Source: Eucalyptus grandis
Lineage: Eukaryota; Streptophyta; Magnoliopsida; Myrtales; Myrtaceae
NCBI RefSeq assembly: GCF_016545825.1
Contig: NC_052621.1
Span: 21,478,940 to 21,542,939 of the forward strand
Length of the DNA stretch: 64,000 nt
Direction of reading: 5' to 3'
Shown here: one piece after another, positions 44,447 through 57,290 of the stretch
How positions within the stretch are numbered: position 1 is the first letter of the stretch
Layout of the letters: each line of letters starts with the position of its first letter
Translations under genes and position numbers: made by a program
Notes under the pieces: model-generated
Database searches by the model: none
Seen by the model: the letters and a program-made list of their open reading frames with translations, nothing else
Told to the model about the DNA's origin: nothing

Positions 44447-45320
44447 GGTACACTATCAGTGTCAAAACTTGTGTACGACGCTCATTTTGGTGCAAAAAGT
44501 TTTCGTTGGATCACTTAATTGCCAAATCGGAGAAAAAATGATCACTTTGGTGCCACCGGCGAAAGATTCCGGCCAAAATGATTATGTGGCTTTAAAAAAA
44601 AAAATCAACAAAGCCTTTAAACGACGTCGTTTTCGGTCCTCCTTAAGAAAACGACGTCGTTTTGCCGTCCTACATAGATGGCCTCATGGAAATGACATCG
44701 TTTAGCTCACATGGGGATTGAAATTAGGGTTTCCGCCGCTTGGCCATCGTCGTTCCGCCACCGTCGCTCGGCCACCGTCTCTTGGCCATCGTCGCTCAGC
44801 CACCATTATAGTTGCTCGACCAAGTGAGCGAGGAGAGATTGAGATTGTTGCTCAAGCAATAAGTGGTAGGAAAAATCAGAGGCGAGGGCGGAGGAGGAGG
44901 AAGAAGATGGGTCGAAGGTGCCGCTGGTGTGCTGCTGCTACTATTGCCTTGTTGGTGTCACTGCCGGTGCTGTTGCTGGTGCCGTGCTAGTGCCGTTGCT
45001 GGTGTGGTCTTCGAGGAAGAAGAAGACGAAGACGAGCCTTTCCTCTCTCTCAATTTGGGGATTAGGGTTTCCAAGTTGGGGGAAAGATGCCAAACAGCGT
45101 TGTTTTGGTGTTTGGATGCTGACTCAACTCTCCAACGAGCCACGTCGGCTTCAAAAATTAATAAAAAAAGGCCACGTCGGATTTCCAGCCAATTTCATTG
45201 GCATTGGCACTGAAATGATTGTTTTTCAAAATTTTTGGCATTTAAGTGATCCGACGGAAACTTTTGGCACTAAAGTGAGCGCCGTACACAACTTTTGGCA
45301 CTGATAATGTACTTATCCCT
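44447..45320. mobile_element. MULE-C: Mutator-like element with possible captured core, TSD TTCCTGTGG
   Basis: The 9-base target TTCCTGTGG is on both sides (44438-44446 and 45321-45329); copy 1 has the single TTCCTATGG near 9238. The terminal inverted repeats share TATCAGTG(T/C)CAAAA and GTTGTGTACG(A/G)CGCTC and extend about 100 bases. Subterminal AAACGACGTCGTTTT words occur twice (44630 and 44650). The core (44700-45170) is GC-rich and codon-like, with GGCCATCGTCG repeats, an AGGGTTT word, and a (GAA)n-type acidic stretch. This could be captured gene DNA, as in Pack-MULEs, but no protein family is recognisable. Confidence 0.88.
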
Positions 45321-45936
45321 TTCCTGTGGAGTGGCTGTTTGTGGTCGGTCTGAATCATGCAAATTTTCCTTATTGTTGATTGTTTTGTTTCTCTAGTAAT
45401 TTTGTTCTCTCATGTAATTTAATTACATACATTCTTTGCTTCCATGTTATCTTAGAACACGAGTTTGTAGTTTTTGCTCCAATGATTTGCGGAAATATTG
45501 TTTCCAAGAGTGCTTGTTGTATGACATACAAAGCCCTTGCAACTTTTTGTGGTTGCTCTGCCATAAGCTTGTACCTTCCTACGAAGCCTTATATTCTTTC
45601 TCCACGATGTCGCTTGAATTTTGTGCCATCAAGAAAGTAATCATTTTAATGTTTTAGTAAATAAATATAGTTATTTTCATCGAAAGTAGGAACAATAGTG
45701 AGATAGAGTTGGCCATCGTTTTGGTGTTGGATATACAGTGGGGATTTTAGTTGGGGGTGGATAGGACTCACGCTCAATGCCAACCGAATGAGACCCTGAC
45801 ACCACTGTTGGCTTTTAGTGTTAATGTGGAAGTGTGTATGTTGGTGGGGATTTACTTAGCAAAGGAAAAAGGAAGGAGCTTTTGAAGCTTGTTTTATTAT
45901 CAAAATATTTTGTGCAAGGGATATATGGAGTTGTAG
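45321..45936 (-). pseudogene. Copia gag/LTR relic, duplicate copy (left part)
   Basis: Counterpart of 9240-9935. The minus strand reads AEQPQKVARALYVIQQALLE followed by TIFPQIIGAKTT. It is followed by the same CCAACAGTGGTGTCAGGG LTR/primer junction near 45800. The LTR is cut at 45936 by the Gypsy insertion and continues at 62152. Confidence 0.75.
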
Positions 45937-46229
45937 TGTCATGCCCTGATCCTCGGGCATGCACCCATCCCTCAATTGGTCGATTAAATAGCGACGTTCC
46001 AGGACGCATCGCCGACCCATTCATTTTAGTATGCATGTGGAAGCATAAAAATAATCCCCAGATAATAAACAAATGGATAAGAAAGTAGGACTAAAAATCT
46101 CGAACCCGAAAAACCATCACACTTATATACATATATAACCACCGAGTCATATATATACATATAGTACACTAACAGATCAGGTTCTAATCAAAGCCAGTCC
46201 AACAAGAAAGTCTGAAAACATGGGTGGGG

Positions 46230-46675
46230 TTTCAATCCTCTCCTGGATCCTCCTCCGGGTCCTCCTCGACAATCTCTCTTTCTTCCTCACTCCAATTGGA
46301 GCTTACGACTAAGTACATCGGAGAGTCAGAATCGCCCTCGAGCTTGGGATCTTTCGCATCCACCACTGATCCACCCTTAGGATCTGCTATCCCCTTCTCG
46401 AACGCAACCTCAAAAATGTACAGAGATACACTATATTTCGGCACAGGACTCACCCTTCATCCATTGCTATAATGGCAATACCACGACTGGTATTCATGGG
46501 GCACCTTGTGGGGGGCCCTTATCAACCCAGACGGTGGCTTTCACCAGTACATATTCCAATCATTCGGGATGGTGGTGTATCGGAATGTGATAACCTATTT
46601 CGGTGGATTTCTTGGGCTGACCAAACCGTTCGGGAGGTAGTGGGGGTGCTGCCATCTATGGACTTGAAATGTTGT
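46230..46675 (-). pseudogene. Degraded copy of the LTR-internal ORF
   Basis: The minus strand begins ATGGCAGCACCCCC (MAAPPLPPERFGQPKKSTE) and continues IGYHIPIHHHPE, then a TGA replaces Gly, and one frame slip follows near 46500. The last 73 codons are open (FEVAFEKGIADPKGGSVVDA, KDPKLEGDSDSP, EEEREIVEEDPEEDPGED). It matches the intact frame at 59116-59553 throughout. Confidence 0.7.
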
Positions 46676-49121
46676 CCCACAACAGGGTGAGACTATGTCT
46701 CAGCGAGTTCTACCCCCCTAAGACTCGATTAGGAAGAAAATACGCCTTAAGGGCTGCCTAAGCACACCAGGGTCAAAGGACTTACCTCGGCCTCAGTTCC
46801 ATCTTACAATCAATATCATTTACAAATGCCTCAAATCACATCAACCAATCAATTAATAACATTAGATCAAATTATTGATCAATCAACCTAGTCGATTACA
46901 TGTTACCACGACCTTCTCTTGTTCGGCCAAATCGATATTACCTAATAAGTCCTCTCATATCAAGACTACTCCTTATAAACTCATATTAGATAATATAGCT
47001 TGCGCTAAGCTGATAAATAGTATACTGCTCGCAATCTAAATTGACATATCAAAGCCTGTAAGTTAATATAATATATCGGTATACTACTCGCAATCTAAGC
47101 TGACATATCCGAGCTCGTAGGTTGATATAGTATTCCGGTATACTACTCGCAATCTAAGCTGACATATCACGCATAGGCTAATATAGTATATTACCCCAAC
47201 CATTTAATCAATTCATCATTTTTATCATACCCGATAAAAATACTGATGTGAGGGTACACGGTCAACCTTAGCCAAAATACCATAAATTCACTTTTAAACC
47301 TCCCACTTCTTTCAACAATCCAAAATAGATTTTTGGAGTTGTAGACACGCCCGGTAATTTTCCAATTAAATATTAAAAATAAATAAATTTAGGAATATAT
47401 CCTAAAATCACAATTCACACCAAATCGGTACAAATTCGAGCTCAATTAAATAAACAGAATGCACCACTACATCAGCATAAAATTCCGATCACTGGCTATT
47501 CCGGTCTAATTTTTGGAAATTAATTAATTAATTAGTTAATTACGGAAAATAATTCATAAATGCAATAAATGCGTACTTAGGCCCATAATGCCTAATTATA
47601 TGCTGGAATGGACCCGAAAAATTTCCAAGACTCATTAAATAAATACTAGATTCTATTTACTTGCTAATTGCACTATCTACTTAACATGCATCGACAATTA
47701 ATTAAATTTACTAATTTAATCTAACTATCCACCTAAACCATGCTTAACTTAATCTAATAAGCCCTTAAGCGTCATTAACCTACAAAGCGAGGATTAGTGA
47801 TTTAAACTCACTTGTTCAGTGATCCCGTCGGTGTAATTTGACGGGGACGCGACGGGGCTCACTTCTCTCCAACACGGGCCTAACTTTCGAGGCCGGGAAC
47901 ACCTCCAAAACGGGCCTCAAGCGCTGCTGGAAACCCATTAAATTCTGTTTTGGTTTGGGCTGAAACAAAGGGCAACAAGCTCGATTTAAGGCGGGGATGG
48001 ACCAAGGAAGGTTGAAAGGGCCAAATTGGGCCTAGGCGGGGGACTCATGGTGGGGAAACAACGACTAGATGGCTCTGGCTGAGCTCCACAAGGCACGAGA
48101 CAGTAGCTGGGACCGAGGCTGAGGTGGCATGGGGCTTCGATTTGAGCAAACAAGCACGGAATGGCGACGGCGCTCGCGCGAGGAGGGGGTGGTGAATGGC
48201 GACGGGCGGCAGCGTGCGAGCAAGTCAGGGGCTTCGGATAGCTCTTGCTGATCTTCTCTTTAGAATTTGGAGCTCACAATGCACAATAAAGAAGGAGGAT
48301 GGGTTGGTCAATGGCCAGGTGAAGGGAAAGGGAGAGATGAGGGGATAAAGGGGCCACTTGGTCTCATATCCTCATCTTCTTATCCCCCATTTGCCCACCA
48401 AGCTTGACTGTCTTCCATGGACCAAAATCAACCACTAAGCTCCCTCAATAAGCTAGGGAAATGGTCCATAAGTCATGGTGGTGGGGGGCATACGAATTTG
48501 CTTGGCTTCCACTTCAATTGGACTTTATTCTTGCTTAAATCAATCCAATTTTGTGGCACCCCTGAAACGGCCCCTGATCCATTAGGGTCGCCACAATTTG
48601 CTTACCTTTCACTTTCCTAATAACATGCCACTTTGATACCATTGAATTATAGTGGGTTCATATATGCTGGGGGATTATAAAAAAATTTTATTAGTCCCAG
48701 CGCAGTTCATATAACGGAAGCATAATCGACATCTCCCTAACCCATACTCAAACTAAATTATACAATGCAATGCACACCAACTACACCTTTCATATATATA
48801 TATATACGTTAGAGTCGAAACACTTTTATTTACATAACTTTGATGGACATCACGAATCGATACAACAAAAGGCCAAGGCTTTACTAAGCTCGGGTATAAC
48901 CCAAAAGTACCCAACCCCACATTAGTCATGTACATGAATCCATACTCCAATGTCGGCTATCTAAAAAGTGTCATCCTCTACCAGTCACATGCACAATCAC
49001 ACCCAGCTCAATGCATTAGCTAGTGGCGGTGGCAGCATCCCCATCATGATCCCGTCGCGACGAACATGCACGGACAGGATCTCCTAGACTACAGCACCAT
49101 CAGGTAGACCCACGTCATACC

Positions 49122-50040
49122 AATTGTGCCCTTTCATAAATCTCATTATAATTTTTTATCTTCATATGCACTAGTTGTTTCTTAATATCAGTCCTCAATC
49201 CTTTCAGGAATCTCTTAGCCTTTTCCTCTCAATCCTCAATCAATCTGGGAGCATACCTAGACAATTTAGAAAATCTTGCCTCATACTGGTCCACTGTCAG
49301 CTCCCTTTATTCTAATTGAACAAATTCAGTAATCTTTTTATCCCCGGCACAGTCAGAAAAATGCTTCCTATTGAAAGCTTTAACAAACTCATCCCAGTTT
49401 ATATCAATACCTAGTGGAAAGATCATGTCTCTCGAAGCTCTCCACCAAAACTTTGCATTTCCCTTCAGCTGGTACTCTGCCAAAGTTATTTTCTCAGCAT
49501 CATTGCAATCCAACAACCTGAAAATTCATTCCATTCCATCTATCCATTATTCCACCTCATCAGGACTTCCTATTCCACTAAACTTAGATGGCTTCAGCTT
49601 CAGAAATTGTTCCACCAGTCCTTGAGGGTGACGTTCCACTCCAGGTTGTTGCTGTGCTTGTCTTTCCATCAGATTTCTTATATTGGCCAATGCCTGCAGG
49701 ATGTCTTCCATTCGGGGTTCAACCTTTGCAGTAGAGGCTTCAACCCTCGATGGATGAGTACTTCCAGCTCGTACCATGATTTTCCTGTAGTTTCCAAGCA
49801 TTTGCCTCAGGAATAAACTATGACTCAATGCCTCCATATAAAAGCACTACAACTATATATAAGTAACATAAACATGTTACTAGCACCTAAAGACAACTCA
49901 TAATAATTACTAGGGATCTACGAGTGAATACCCATCACCCGTTGTTCAAAGTTAGTCAACTATTCCAGTTAGTATCCTATGGTGTGCATTGTCATTATAT
50001 TCCTCAATTTCCAAATGAGGCTCCTTATCACACCACATAT
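49122..50040 (-). pseudogene. Gypsy-2 gag fragment
   Basis: Minus-strand words are MEDILQALANIRNLMERQAQ, EQFLKLKPSKFSGIGSPDEV, EKITLAEYQLKGNAKFWWRA, DINWDEFVKAFNRKHFSDCA. These match the Retrotrans_gag domain order of Tekay-type elements and parallel the gag at 57.9-58.3 kb. There is a frame change near 49540 and the sequence ends at the deletion point near 49122, so the zinc knuckle is missing. Confidence 0.88.
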
Positions 50041-50064
50041 AACCATTGCTCTGATACCACCCGT

Positions 50065-52502
50065 TGTGGCACCCCTGAAACGGCCCCCGATCCATTAGGG
50101 TCGTCACAATTTGCTTACCTTTCACCTTCCTAATAACATGTCACTCCGATACCATTGAATTATAGTGGGTCCATATATGCTGGGGGATTATAAATTTTTT
50201 TTTTTATCGATCCTAGTGCAGTTCATATAACGGAAGCATAATCGACATCTCCCTAACCCATACTCAAACTAAATAATACAGTGCAATGCACACCAACTAC
50301 ACCTTTCATATATATATATACGTTAGAGCCGAAACACTTTTATTTACATAACTTTGATGGACATCACGAGTCGGTACAACAAAAGGCCAAGGCTTTACTA
50401 AGCTCGGCTATAACCCAAAAGTACCTGATCCCACATCAATCATGTACATTGATCCATCCTCTAGTGTCGGCTATCCAAAAAGTGTCATCCTCTACCAGTC
50501 ACACACGCAATCACACCAAGCCCAGTGCATCGGCTAGCGGCAGTGGCAGCATCCCCATCATGATCCTGTTGCGACAAACATGCACGGACAAGAACTCCTA
50601 GACTACAGGGCCATCAGGTAGACCCACGTCATACCTAACTAAAACTTGAACACGGATGAACACTAGTCCACGAACACCAACACAGGGGTGCTATGAGCAA
50701 TCAACCTCAACATCAAACAGTAAGCCATAGAAAGTACCACGTGTGACAGGTGATAGAGACATCTCTTAATCTGAAATGTAAGTATCCAAAGGGGTGAGTA
50801 CAACCACTCAGTAGTAAAAGATTCCTCAAGCTATATCAAGCATTACTATTAATATCCAAATTCAAGTATGGTAGACAAAAGAAGAAATTTAACAATGGGT
50901 GTGTATCAAAATCATGAAAACTATCAATGTGATGACAACATATCCAAGATAGACAAATTTCAATCATAGGGTCAAACTGAAACATCACGTTTCATTCCAT
51001 TGCCATACACTCAGTCTTATATCTAGACCCACACACACTTATAATGGAATCTTTCATTTTATTTTTCAAAAGATTTCATCCTCAGAGGACCAATGTTTGT
51101 GTCCCTCCGGCATTCGCATCCCTCCAGGCATCATGAGAACCTCCAGCATTCAGCCATTTAAGGCCACCGGGCATCTGGAGCGAATCACGCCTCCAGGCAT
51201 CTCGTACCCCACCTGGCATTACGAGGAACCTCGAGGGCCTCCCATGAAAATGGTTACCCTGACCATCCGGAATTACGTACCAACAAGCATACCACCGGGC
51301 ATCTCGAAGCTCCCGGGGAATAACCTCTGGCATTTAGCCATTTAAGGCCACCGGGCATCCACAAGGCATCGGCTCACTCGATCCTCTGGGCATCTTGACT
51401 CCCGAGGTATTGTTGACCCGAGGGTTCAACGGTAACAACTTAGCATTTTAATTTACAAGACATTTTCAAATGCTAAAACAAGACGTCTCATGGACCCTGT
51501 AACACATCTCAATATTGCACAAATATCCACAGCCAATACCATCATATCACATACCCATTCGAAACACCTTCACTTTTGGATACTTTTGTGAAAATTCAAG
51601 AATAGAATAGCCCGACTTTTACAATGCACAGTTCTGGTAGAAATTTTGAAATAAATACTAAATAGACTCAGAAAATTACGAAATTTCGACACATTATTAA
51701 TGAGACCTAAAGGAACAAATTTCATGAAGAACACCAAGTCAAATTCCGTACATATCAAGAGTAAAAACTTCGGTATTTCTTGCTACAGTTTCTGTAAAAT
51801 TTCCAGATTTAGCATTTCCGTATGAAAATCATTTCGTCGACAAAATCTTATCCATTTATGCTAAATTTTTTATATGTTACTCTCACATATGTTCTCTCCA
51901 ACTTTAGTTAAGGATTAGAAGTCAAATTTTGACTAGAAAATTCCAGAAAAATCGAGAAATCACCGGTGGTCAGGCTGTTCTTGCAAAAACAGTTCACTAG
52001 CCTAAAGAGAACTATTCCTATACTTTCAGTTTCGGTATCTAACGTCCATAGCCAAGATTTACGAACACATTACACCACAATACAGCCTCTTTACTTCTCA
52101 AAATTCCACCATAGCTAAATCCTTGAGTTCTCATTTCAACTTAAAAGCAAAATCCACCAAAACTTGCTCTATCTTTGCCCCATTACCTCGGCCAACTTCA
52201 TCTCATTCATCACAAACAACATGCAGCTCCAAATCTCACATTTCCTCACATCTACCCACTCTTCACTAGATAAAACAGCAAGCAAAACATAGATTGAAGA
52301 ACTTCTACTTGCCTTAAGTCCTATGCGACCACAGCAAAATGGAGAACTCGGGGTCTCGGACGTGGCTCGATTGATGGCAAAACTAGGCGGCATCAACGGC
52401 GGCAGCTGGGACACGGCGGAAGAGAGCCTTCCTCTTCCCCTTCGCGGCCTGCACTTGCCCCTCTCTCTCTCGCTCACTCGCCCGAACTCTCCCTCTCTCG
52501 GT

Positions 52503-52539
<37 letters not shown>

Positions 52540-53112
52540 CGACTTCTCAAGCAATCCGCCTCCCCCTCTCTCTCTTAACCTCTTGATTAGCTAGTAATCA
52601 TTGCCTTTTGCATGCTAGAGACACATGGAGAATCCCTCACGCCACTTGTCAATCTCCATGCAAAGGTGATGGCCCTCAATGGGCTAGGCTTGGGCCAAGC
52701 CTTGGTCGACCAAATGGTGGGGGAAAGGGTGGGCTGCTTTGGGCAGTTTTGGGCCTTAGGTGTCCAGCCCACTCTTGCTCCTATTTTTCCACTTTAATCC
52801 CCACTTAATTTCATAATCTCAATTTCTCACATGGTCATATAATATTACAACATTAATCGATGGAAATCCGACTTATAGAGTACACGACCAAGAATAGAAA
52901 ATTCTTTATCGATTCATCCTTTAGTACAATCCTTGATTACACATAGACATAGGATAGATTTCCAACAAAACAATTGTCCATTAAATGCTCGGCCTTGTTT
53001 AATTGTAATCCATTAGTCTAATGACTATAATGTAGTCCGATGGTACTTCCATCACCTATTCATGGGTCGTAGTGTATCTAGGGATCGCTATGAAATTTTT
53101 TAGGATGCCACA
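50065..53112 (-). repeat. Gypsy-2 5' LTR (3048 bp)
   Basis: Its low-coordinate 570 bases repeat 48552-49121. It contains a proline/glycine-rich short-word repeat (CCTCCAGGCATC..CACCGGGCATC) near 51110-51360, and a (TC)n tract at 52507-52537. Confidence 0.9.
52507..52537. repeat. (TC)15 microsatellite
   Basis: Perfect dinucleotide run inside the Gypsy-2 LTR. Confidence 0.92.
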
Positions 53113-53939
53113 AATTTGGCCTCTATAAATTCAACTAACACCTCATTGATCCAATTGGTATTTTTCCTCATCAATTGATCCCACTTGCATCCAAATTGTG
53201 CAATCAAAAACGATCCCCGACTTTTTCTGAACAAAAACGGCCTTATGACAACTTTTTCCCAAAAAGTCTCGATTTGCAGAAAAATCTTCTGAGACTGAGT
53301 CGACTTTCCTAAAATGACTTGTGCCATGACAAAACTTCAATTTCTAAAATCGGACTCAAATTCATGGTTAATTTCCATTCGGTGCGATTTTAGCGTAACC
53401 TAGACTACCCGATAACTTTTAGAAATTTTAGTCCAAATGACTCGTGGTCAATTTTCTTCGAGGCACAATGAACCCACTTGACACATTGGTGACTCTCGAT
53501 TGTCGTGAAAATATCAAGGATTCAATTACTAACACAGGGTACCAAAACGATAGAAAAATCAGTCTAGTGTCGGCCGATGAGAATTTTCCAATTTAGTGGA
53601 GTCACCCACGTTTAGCCACACATCTCAGTTAAACCAACTTATCTCTGATCTCTAATTAATTTTCAACTATGCCATAATGGCCTCTAAAGATAAGCACGAT
53701 CGAGAAGCCAATTCCTAGTCAAATTCTCAAGTCTATTGCATTAAAATCGCTTAATTATTTTCTCCAGATAGTTTAGTTATCTCGAGAGTAATCAGCTTTG
53801 AGAACAGCCCTATCAGCGCATCGATGAAATGTCCGATTTATTCAATGGAAAACATGATTGAAAATCTAGGATGTCACAACTCTTCCCCTCTTATAAAAAT
53901 TTCGTACTTGAAATTTAAACCATTACAAAACTTAAGCAA

Positions 53940-54990
53940 AAAGGTGGGGGTAGAACTGTCTCATCAACTCTTCAGTCTCCCATGTTGCTCCTTCAGTATC
54001 GTAGTGTTGTTAGACCACTTTGACCAACGGAATGGTCTTTGTACGCAAAACTTGTTATTTTCTATCCACTATCTAAATTGGGCTTTCCACTTATGACACT
54101 CGGTCATCCACGTCTAATTCTTCAAAATTAAGCACGTGGGTCGGGTCAGGCTCGTACTTCCTCAACATCGACAAGTGAAAGACGTCGTGCACTTGCGCCA
54201 ATCTCGGCGGCAACGCAAGATGATACGCTAAGGTCCCGATTATCTCTAGAAAATCAAACGAACCTACGTATCTCGGACTCAATTTTCCTTTCTTGCCAAA
54301 GTGTGAAGTTTCCCTCATTGGTGACACCTTAAAAAAAACATGATAACCAATTTGGAATTCCAATGGTCTCTAGCGCTTATCTGCGTAACTTTTCTATCTG
54401 CTCTGAGTGGTTTTTAATCCGCCTCCTGCCACGGTATCCACTGATTGCTAGACCAACTCTGGGCCTATGATCTTCCTTTCCCCAACTTCATCCCAACACG
54501 CTGGTGTCCTGCACACTCAGCCATATAACGCTTCGAATGGAGCCATCTGGATGCTCTGCTGATAACTGTTGTTGTAGGCAAATTCCACTAGGTATAGTTG
54601 ATCTTCCCAACTTCCTTTGAAGTCTAATACACAAGTTTTCAGCATGTCCTCGAGGGTCTGAATTATCCTCTCAGACTGGCCACCATCTAAGGATGATACG
54701 CCATACTGTACTGCAGCTTGGTACCTAACGCACTTTGTAAGCTCTTCCAAAAAGTGGCGGTAAACCCCGGGTCTCTATCTGAAGTTATCATAATTAGCAC
54801 TCCATGCAAATGAACTACCTGACACACGTACATATCCGCGTATCTATCCAAACTGAGGTCCTTTCGAATTGCAATGAAGTGAGCCGATTTTGTTAGTCTG
54901 TCAACCACTACCCAAATCAAATCATTACCTTTCTGACTCCTCGTTAATCCGGTCACGAAGTCCATCGTGATATGCTCCCATTTCCATTAT
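53940..54990 (-). pseudogene. Gypsy-1 integrase and chromodomain
   Basis: The integrase core reads MDFVTGLTRSQKGNDLIWVV and VDRLTKSAHFIAI, then ITSDRDPGFTATFWKSLQSA and NNSYQQSIQMAPFEALYG. After a break, LPPRLAQVHDVFHLSMLRKY, the usual domain before the chromodomain, is followed by words close to IPLVKVVWQHYDTEGATWET (with stops), the chromodomain signature of Tekay/Del elements. Chromodomains bind modified histones and may guide integration. The frame is broken near 54520-54360 and after 54091. Confidence 0.88.
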
Positions 54991-55097
54991 GGAATCTCAA
55001 GAGATTGCAGGAGTCCTCCCAGCTTGCAATGCTGAGCTTTGACTTGCTGACATGTCAAACACCTGGCGACATGCTTGGCGATGTCCGCCTTCATACT

Positions 55098-56580
55098 TTA
55101 CCACCAATAATGTTGACGTAGATTTTGATATATCTTGGTACTACCAGGATAAATGATGTAACTGCTACAATGCGCTTCTGATAGAATATTCTCTTTAAGC
55201 TCCACGTTGTTAGGTACAACCAAACGTTCTCGAAACCTCAGTGTTCCCTCATCAGAAATCTGAAAGTTAGCATTCCTTTTCTCAGCGTCCTCTTGTAAAA
55301 TCTTCTGCACATCTAGGTCTGTCAATTGAAGTAACTTGATTCCGATCTGAACATTCGGTTCAATTCTGAGGGTGGTCATAAGACTCGAAAGGTGGCCTAT
55401 CTCAAACTTAAATACCAAATCTTGAGCTTTCTCAATTAGGTTCCACTCCTTAATCAAAATATGAGCAACTGAAGACTTTCGATTCAAAGCATCGGCGACC
55501 TTGTTCGCCTTTCCCAGGTGATATAGAATATCACAGTCGTAGTCCTTCAGTAATTCCATCCATCGGCGTTGTCTTATGTTCAACTCCTTCTAAGAGAACA
55601 GGTATTTGAGACTTTGATGGTCCGTGAAGATCTGGAATCTTTCTCCACACAAATAGTGTCTTTAAATCTTCAGGCCAAAGATAATCGCTGCGAGTTCTGA
55701 GTCATGCGTCAGATAGTTCTGTTCATGAGGCCTCAACTGACAAGAGGCGTATGCAACAACTCGGCCATGTTGCATCAGCACACAACCCAATCCTCTGAAT
55801 GTCGCATCACGATAGATCTCGAATCCTCCAGGACCAGATGGAATGATCAGCACAGGTGCGGTAGTCAGCTTCTGCTTCAGTACTTGGAAACTACACTCGT
55901 ACTTGTATGTCCACACAAATTTTTCTTCTTTCTTTAAGAGTCTTGTCAACGGCGACGCTAATGATGAGAACCCTTTCACAAACCTTCTGTAATAACCTGT
56001 CAAACCCAGAAAACTTCTTATCTCTGTCACAGTAGTCGGTCTTGGTCAGTTAATCACTGCTTCAATCTTGCTCGGGTCCACGGAGATTCCTTCACCTGAA
56101 ATCATGTGACCTAAGAAAGTAACATGAGTTAACCAAAACTCGCACTTACTGAACTTGGCGTACAACTGATGAACTCTTAGCGTCTGTAGCACTAATCTCA
56201 AATGACTCTCATGCTCTTTATCACTCGTCGAATACACCAGAATATCATTGATGAACACAATCACAAACTAATCCAGATATTCTTTGAATACACGGTTCAT
56301 CAAATTCTTGAAGGTAGTTGGAGCATTCGTCAACCTGAATGGCATCATTGTGAACTTGTAACGACTATACCGAGTATGAAATGCTACTTAGGAATGTCCT
56401 CCTTCCTGATCCTCGGCTGATGATATCTTGTCCTCAAGTCGATCTTTGAGAATATTGACACTCCTTGCTGTTGATTGAACAAATCATTGATCCTTAGGAG
56501 TGGATATTTGTTCTTGATCGTTACCTAATTGAGTTGCCGATAGTTGATGATGCACAGGCGCAACAATCCATCTTTCTTCT
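55098..56580 (-). pseudogene. Gypsy-1 reverse transcriptase and RNase H
   Basis: The RT words are IDILVYS-like [20 protein letters not shown] and [20 protein letters not shown], then [20 protein letters not shown] (thumb). RNase H follows with [20 protein letters not shown] and [20 protein letters not shown], then RRWMELLKDYDCDILYHLGK. The catalytic FIDD box reads FIND, so one of the two Asp residues is replaced. The upstream RT half (56270-56640) is recognisable only in pieces and carries several stops. The integrase zinc-binding N-terminus (HCSSYIIYPGSTKIYQNLRQ, HYWW) ends this stretch. Confidence 0.88.
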
Positions 56581-56805
56581 TTACAAATTACATTGGTGCT
56601 CCCTAAGGTGATGCACTGGGACGAATGAATCCCTTATCTAATATCTCTTACATTTGCACATTTAGTTCTTTCAACTCAGATAACACCATCTGGTAAGGAG
56701 CCTTAGAGATTGGCTCTGTCCTGAGTATTAGCTCGATCACGAACTCAATCTCTCTCTCTCTGGCAGTAATCCTGGTAATTCATTTGGAAAGACATCTGGA
56801 AATTC

Positions 56806-57290
56806 TTATACCACAATAATGTCTTCCATCTTCAGCTCCTCAATTGCCGTATCCACAATAGTTGCCAGGTACCCTTGACAACCCTCGTCTAACAAACGAG
56901 TTGCCTCTGGCGACGAGATCAGGATAATCGAGGGTCCTCCTCGACTTCCGACAAACTCAAAGCTCTCACCATCTAACGGGTTAAACTGAATTGCCTTGCG
57001 ATAGCAGTCCATCTTAGTTCGTTGTTTGGTGAGCCAGTCCATGCCAATAATTAAATCAAAGTTGTACATGGCTAGGACTAAAAAATATTTTTTCCCCACT
57101 TGCTCACCAATCACTAACTTGCAACCATAACAACTCAAAGCAACAATAACCTTATCCTTCAATGGTGTAGATATACTAACTGCCGACTCCTATAATACAG
57201 GACTGATTCCTATCAACTTAATATACTACTCAGCAATAAAGGAATGAGTTGCTCCTAGATTGAATAAAGTGTAAGCAGGATGGTCGTTCA
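56806..57290 (-). pseudogene. Gypsy-1 protease
   Basis: The minus strand has the retropepsin flanking word NLGATHSFIAE, where D-S/T-G-ATHSF is expected; the catalytic Asp appears as Asn. It is followed, past a TAG, by MYNFDLIIGMDWLTKQRTKM. The second conserved motif is intact and the frame from 57162 to 56806 is open, but the missing Asp and the stop indicate loss of activity. Confidence 0.82.

Larger units (their letters stand above)
48552..53112 (-). mobile_element. Gypsy-2: nested, internally deleted Tekay-like element, TSD AATTT
   Basis: Inserted in the Gypsy-1 3' LTR with AATTT on both sides (48547-48551 and 53113-53117). Plus-strand ends are TGTGGCACCC and ATGCCACA. A complete LTR lies at 50065-53112 (3048 bp). 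The primer site TGGTATCAGAGCAATGG is at 50043-50059 on the minus strand. Gag sequence follows, and then at 49121 the sequence jumps to the last 570 bases of the second LTR (48552-49121). Protease, pol and most of that LTR are therefore deleted. The LTR is of the same family as the solo LTR at 18325-21758. Confidence 0.92.
45937..53878 (-). repeat. Gypsy-1 3' LTR, interrupted by a nested element
   Basis: Plus-strand ends are TGTCATGCCC and GGATGTCACA. The LTR proper is 45937-48551 plus 53118-53878; the rest is the nested element and its target duplication. It carries a degraded copy of the LTR ORF at about 46230-46675. Confidence 0.9.

Noticed and set aside
52608..52808. Overlapping short ORFs just after the (TC)n tract in Gypsy-2
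   Set aside because: They lie in the LTR of a minus-strand element, are short, and overlap each other in several frames without a recognisable domain.
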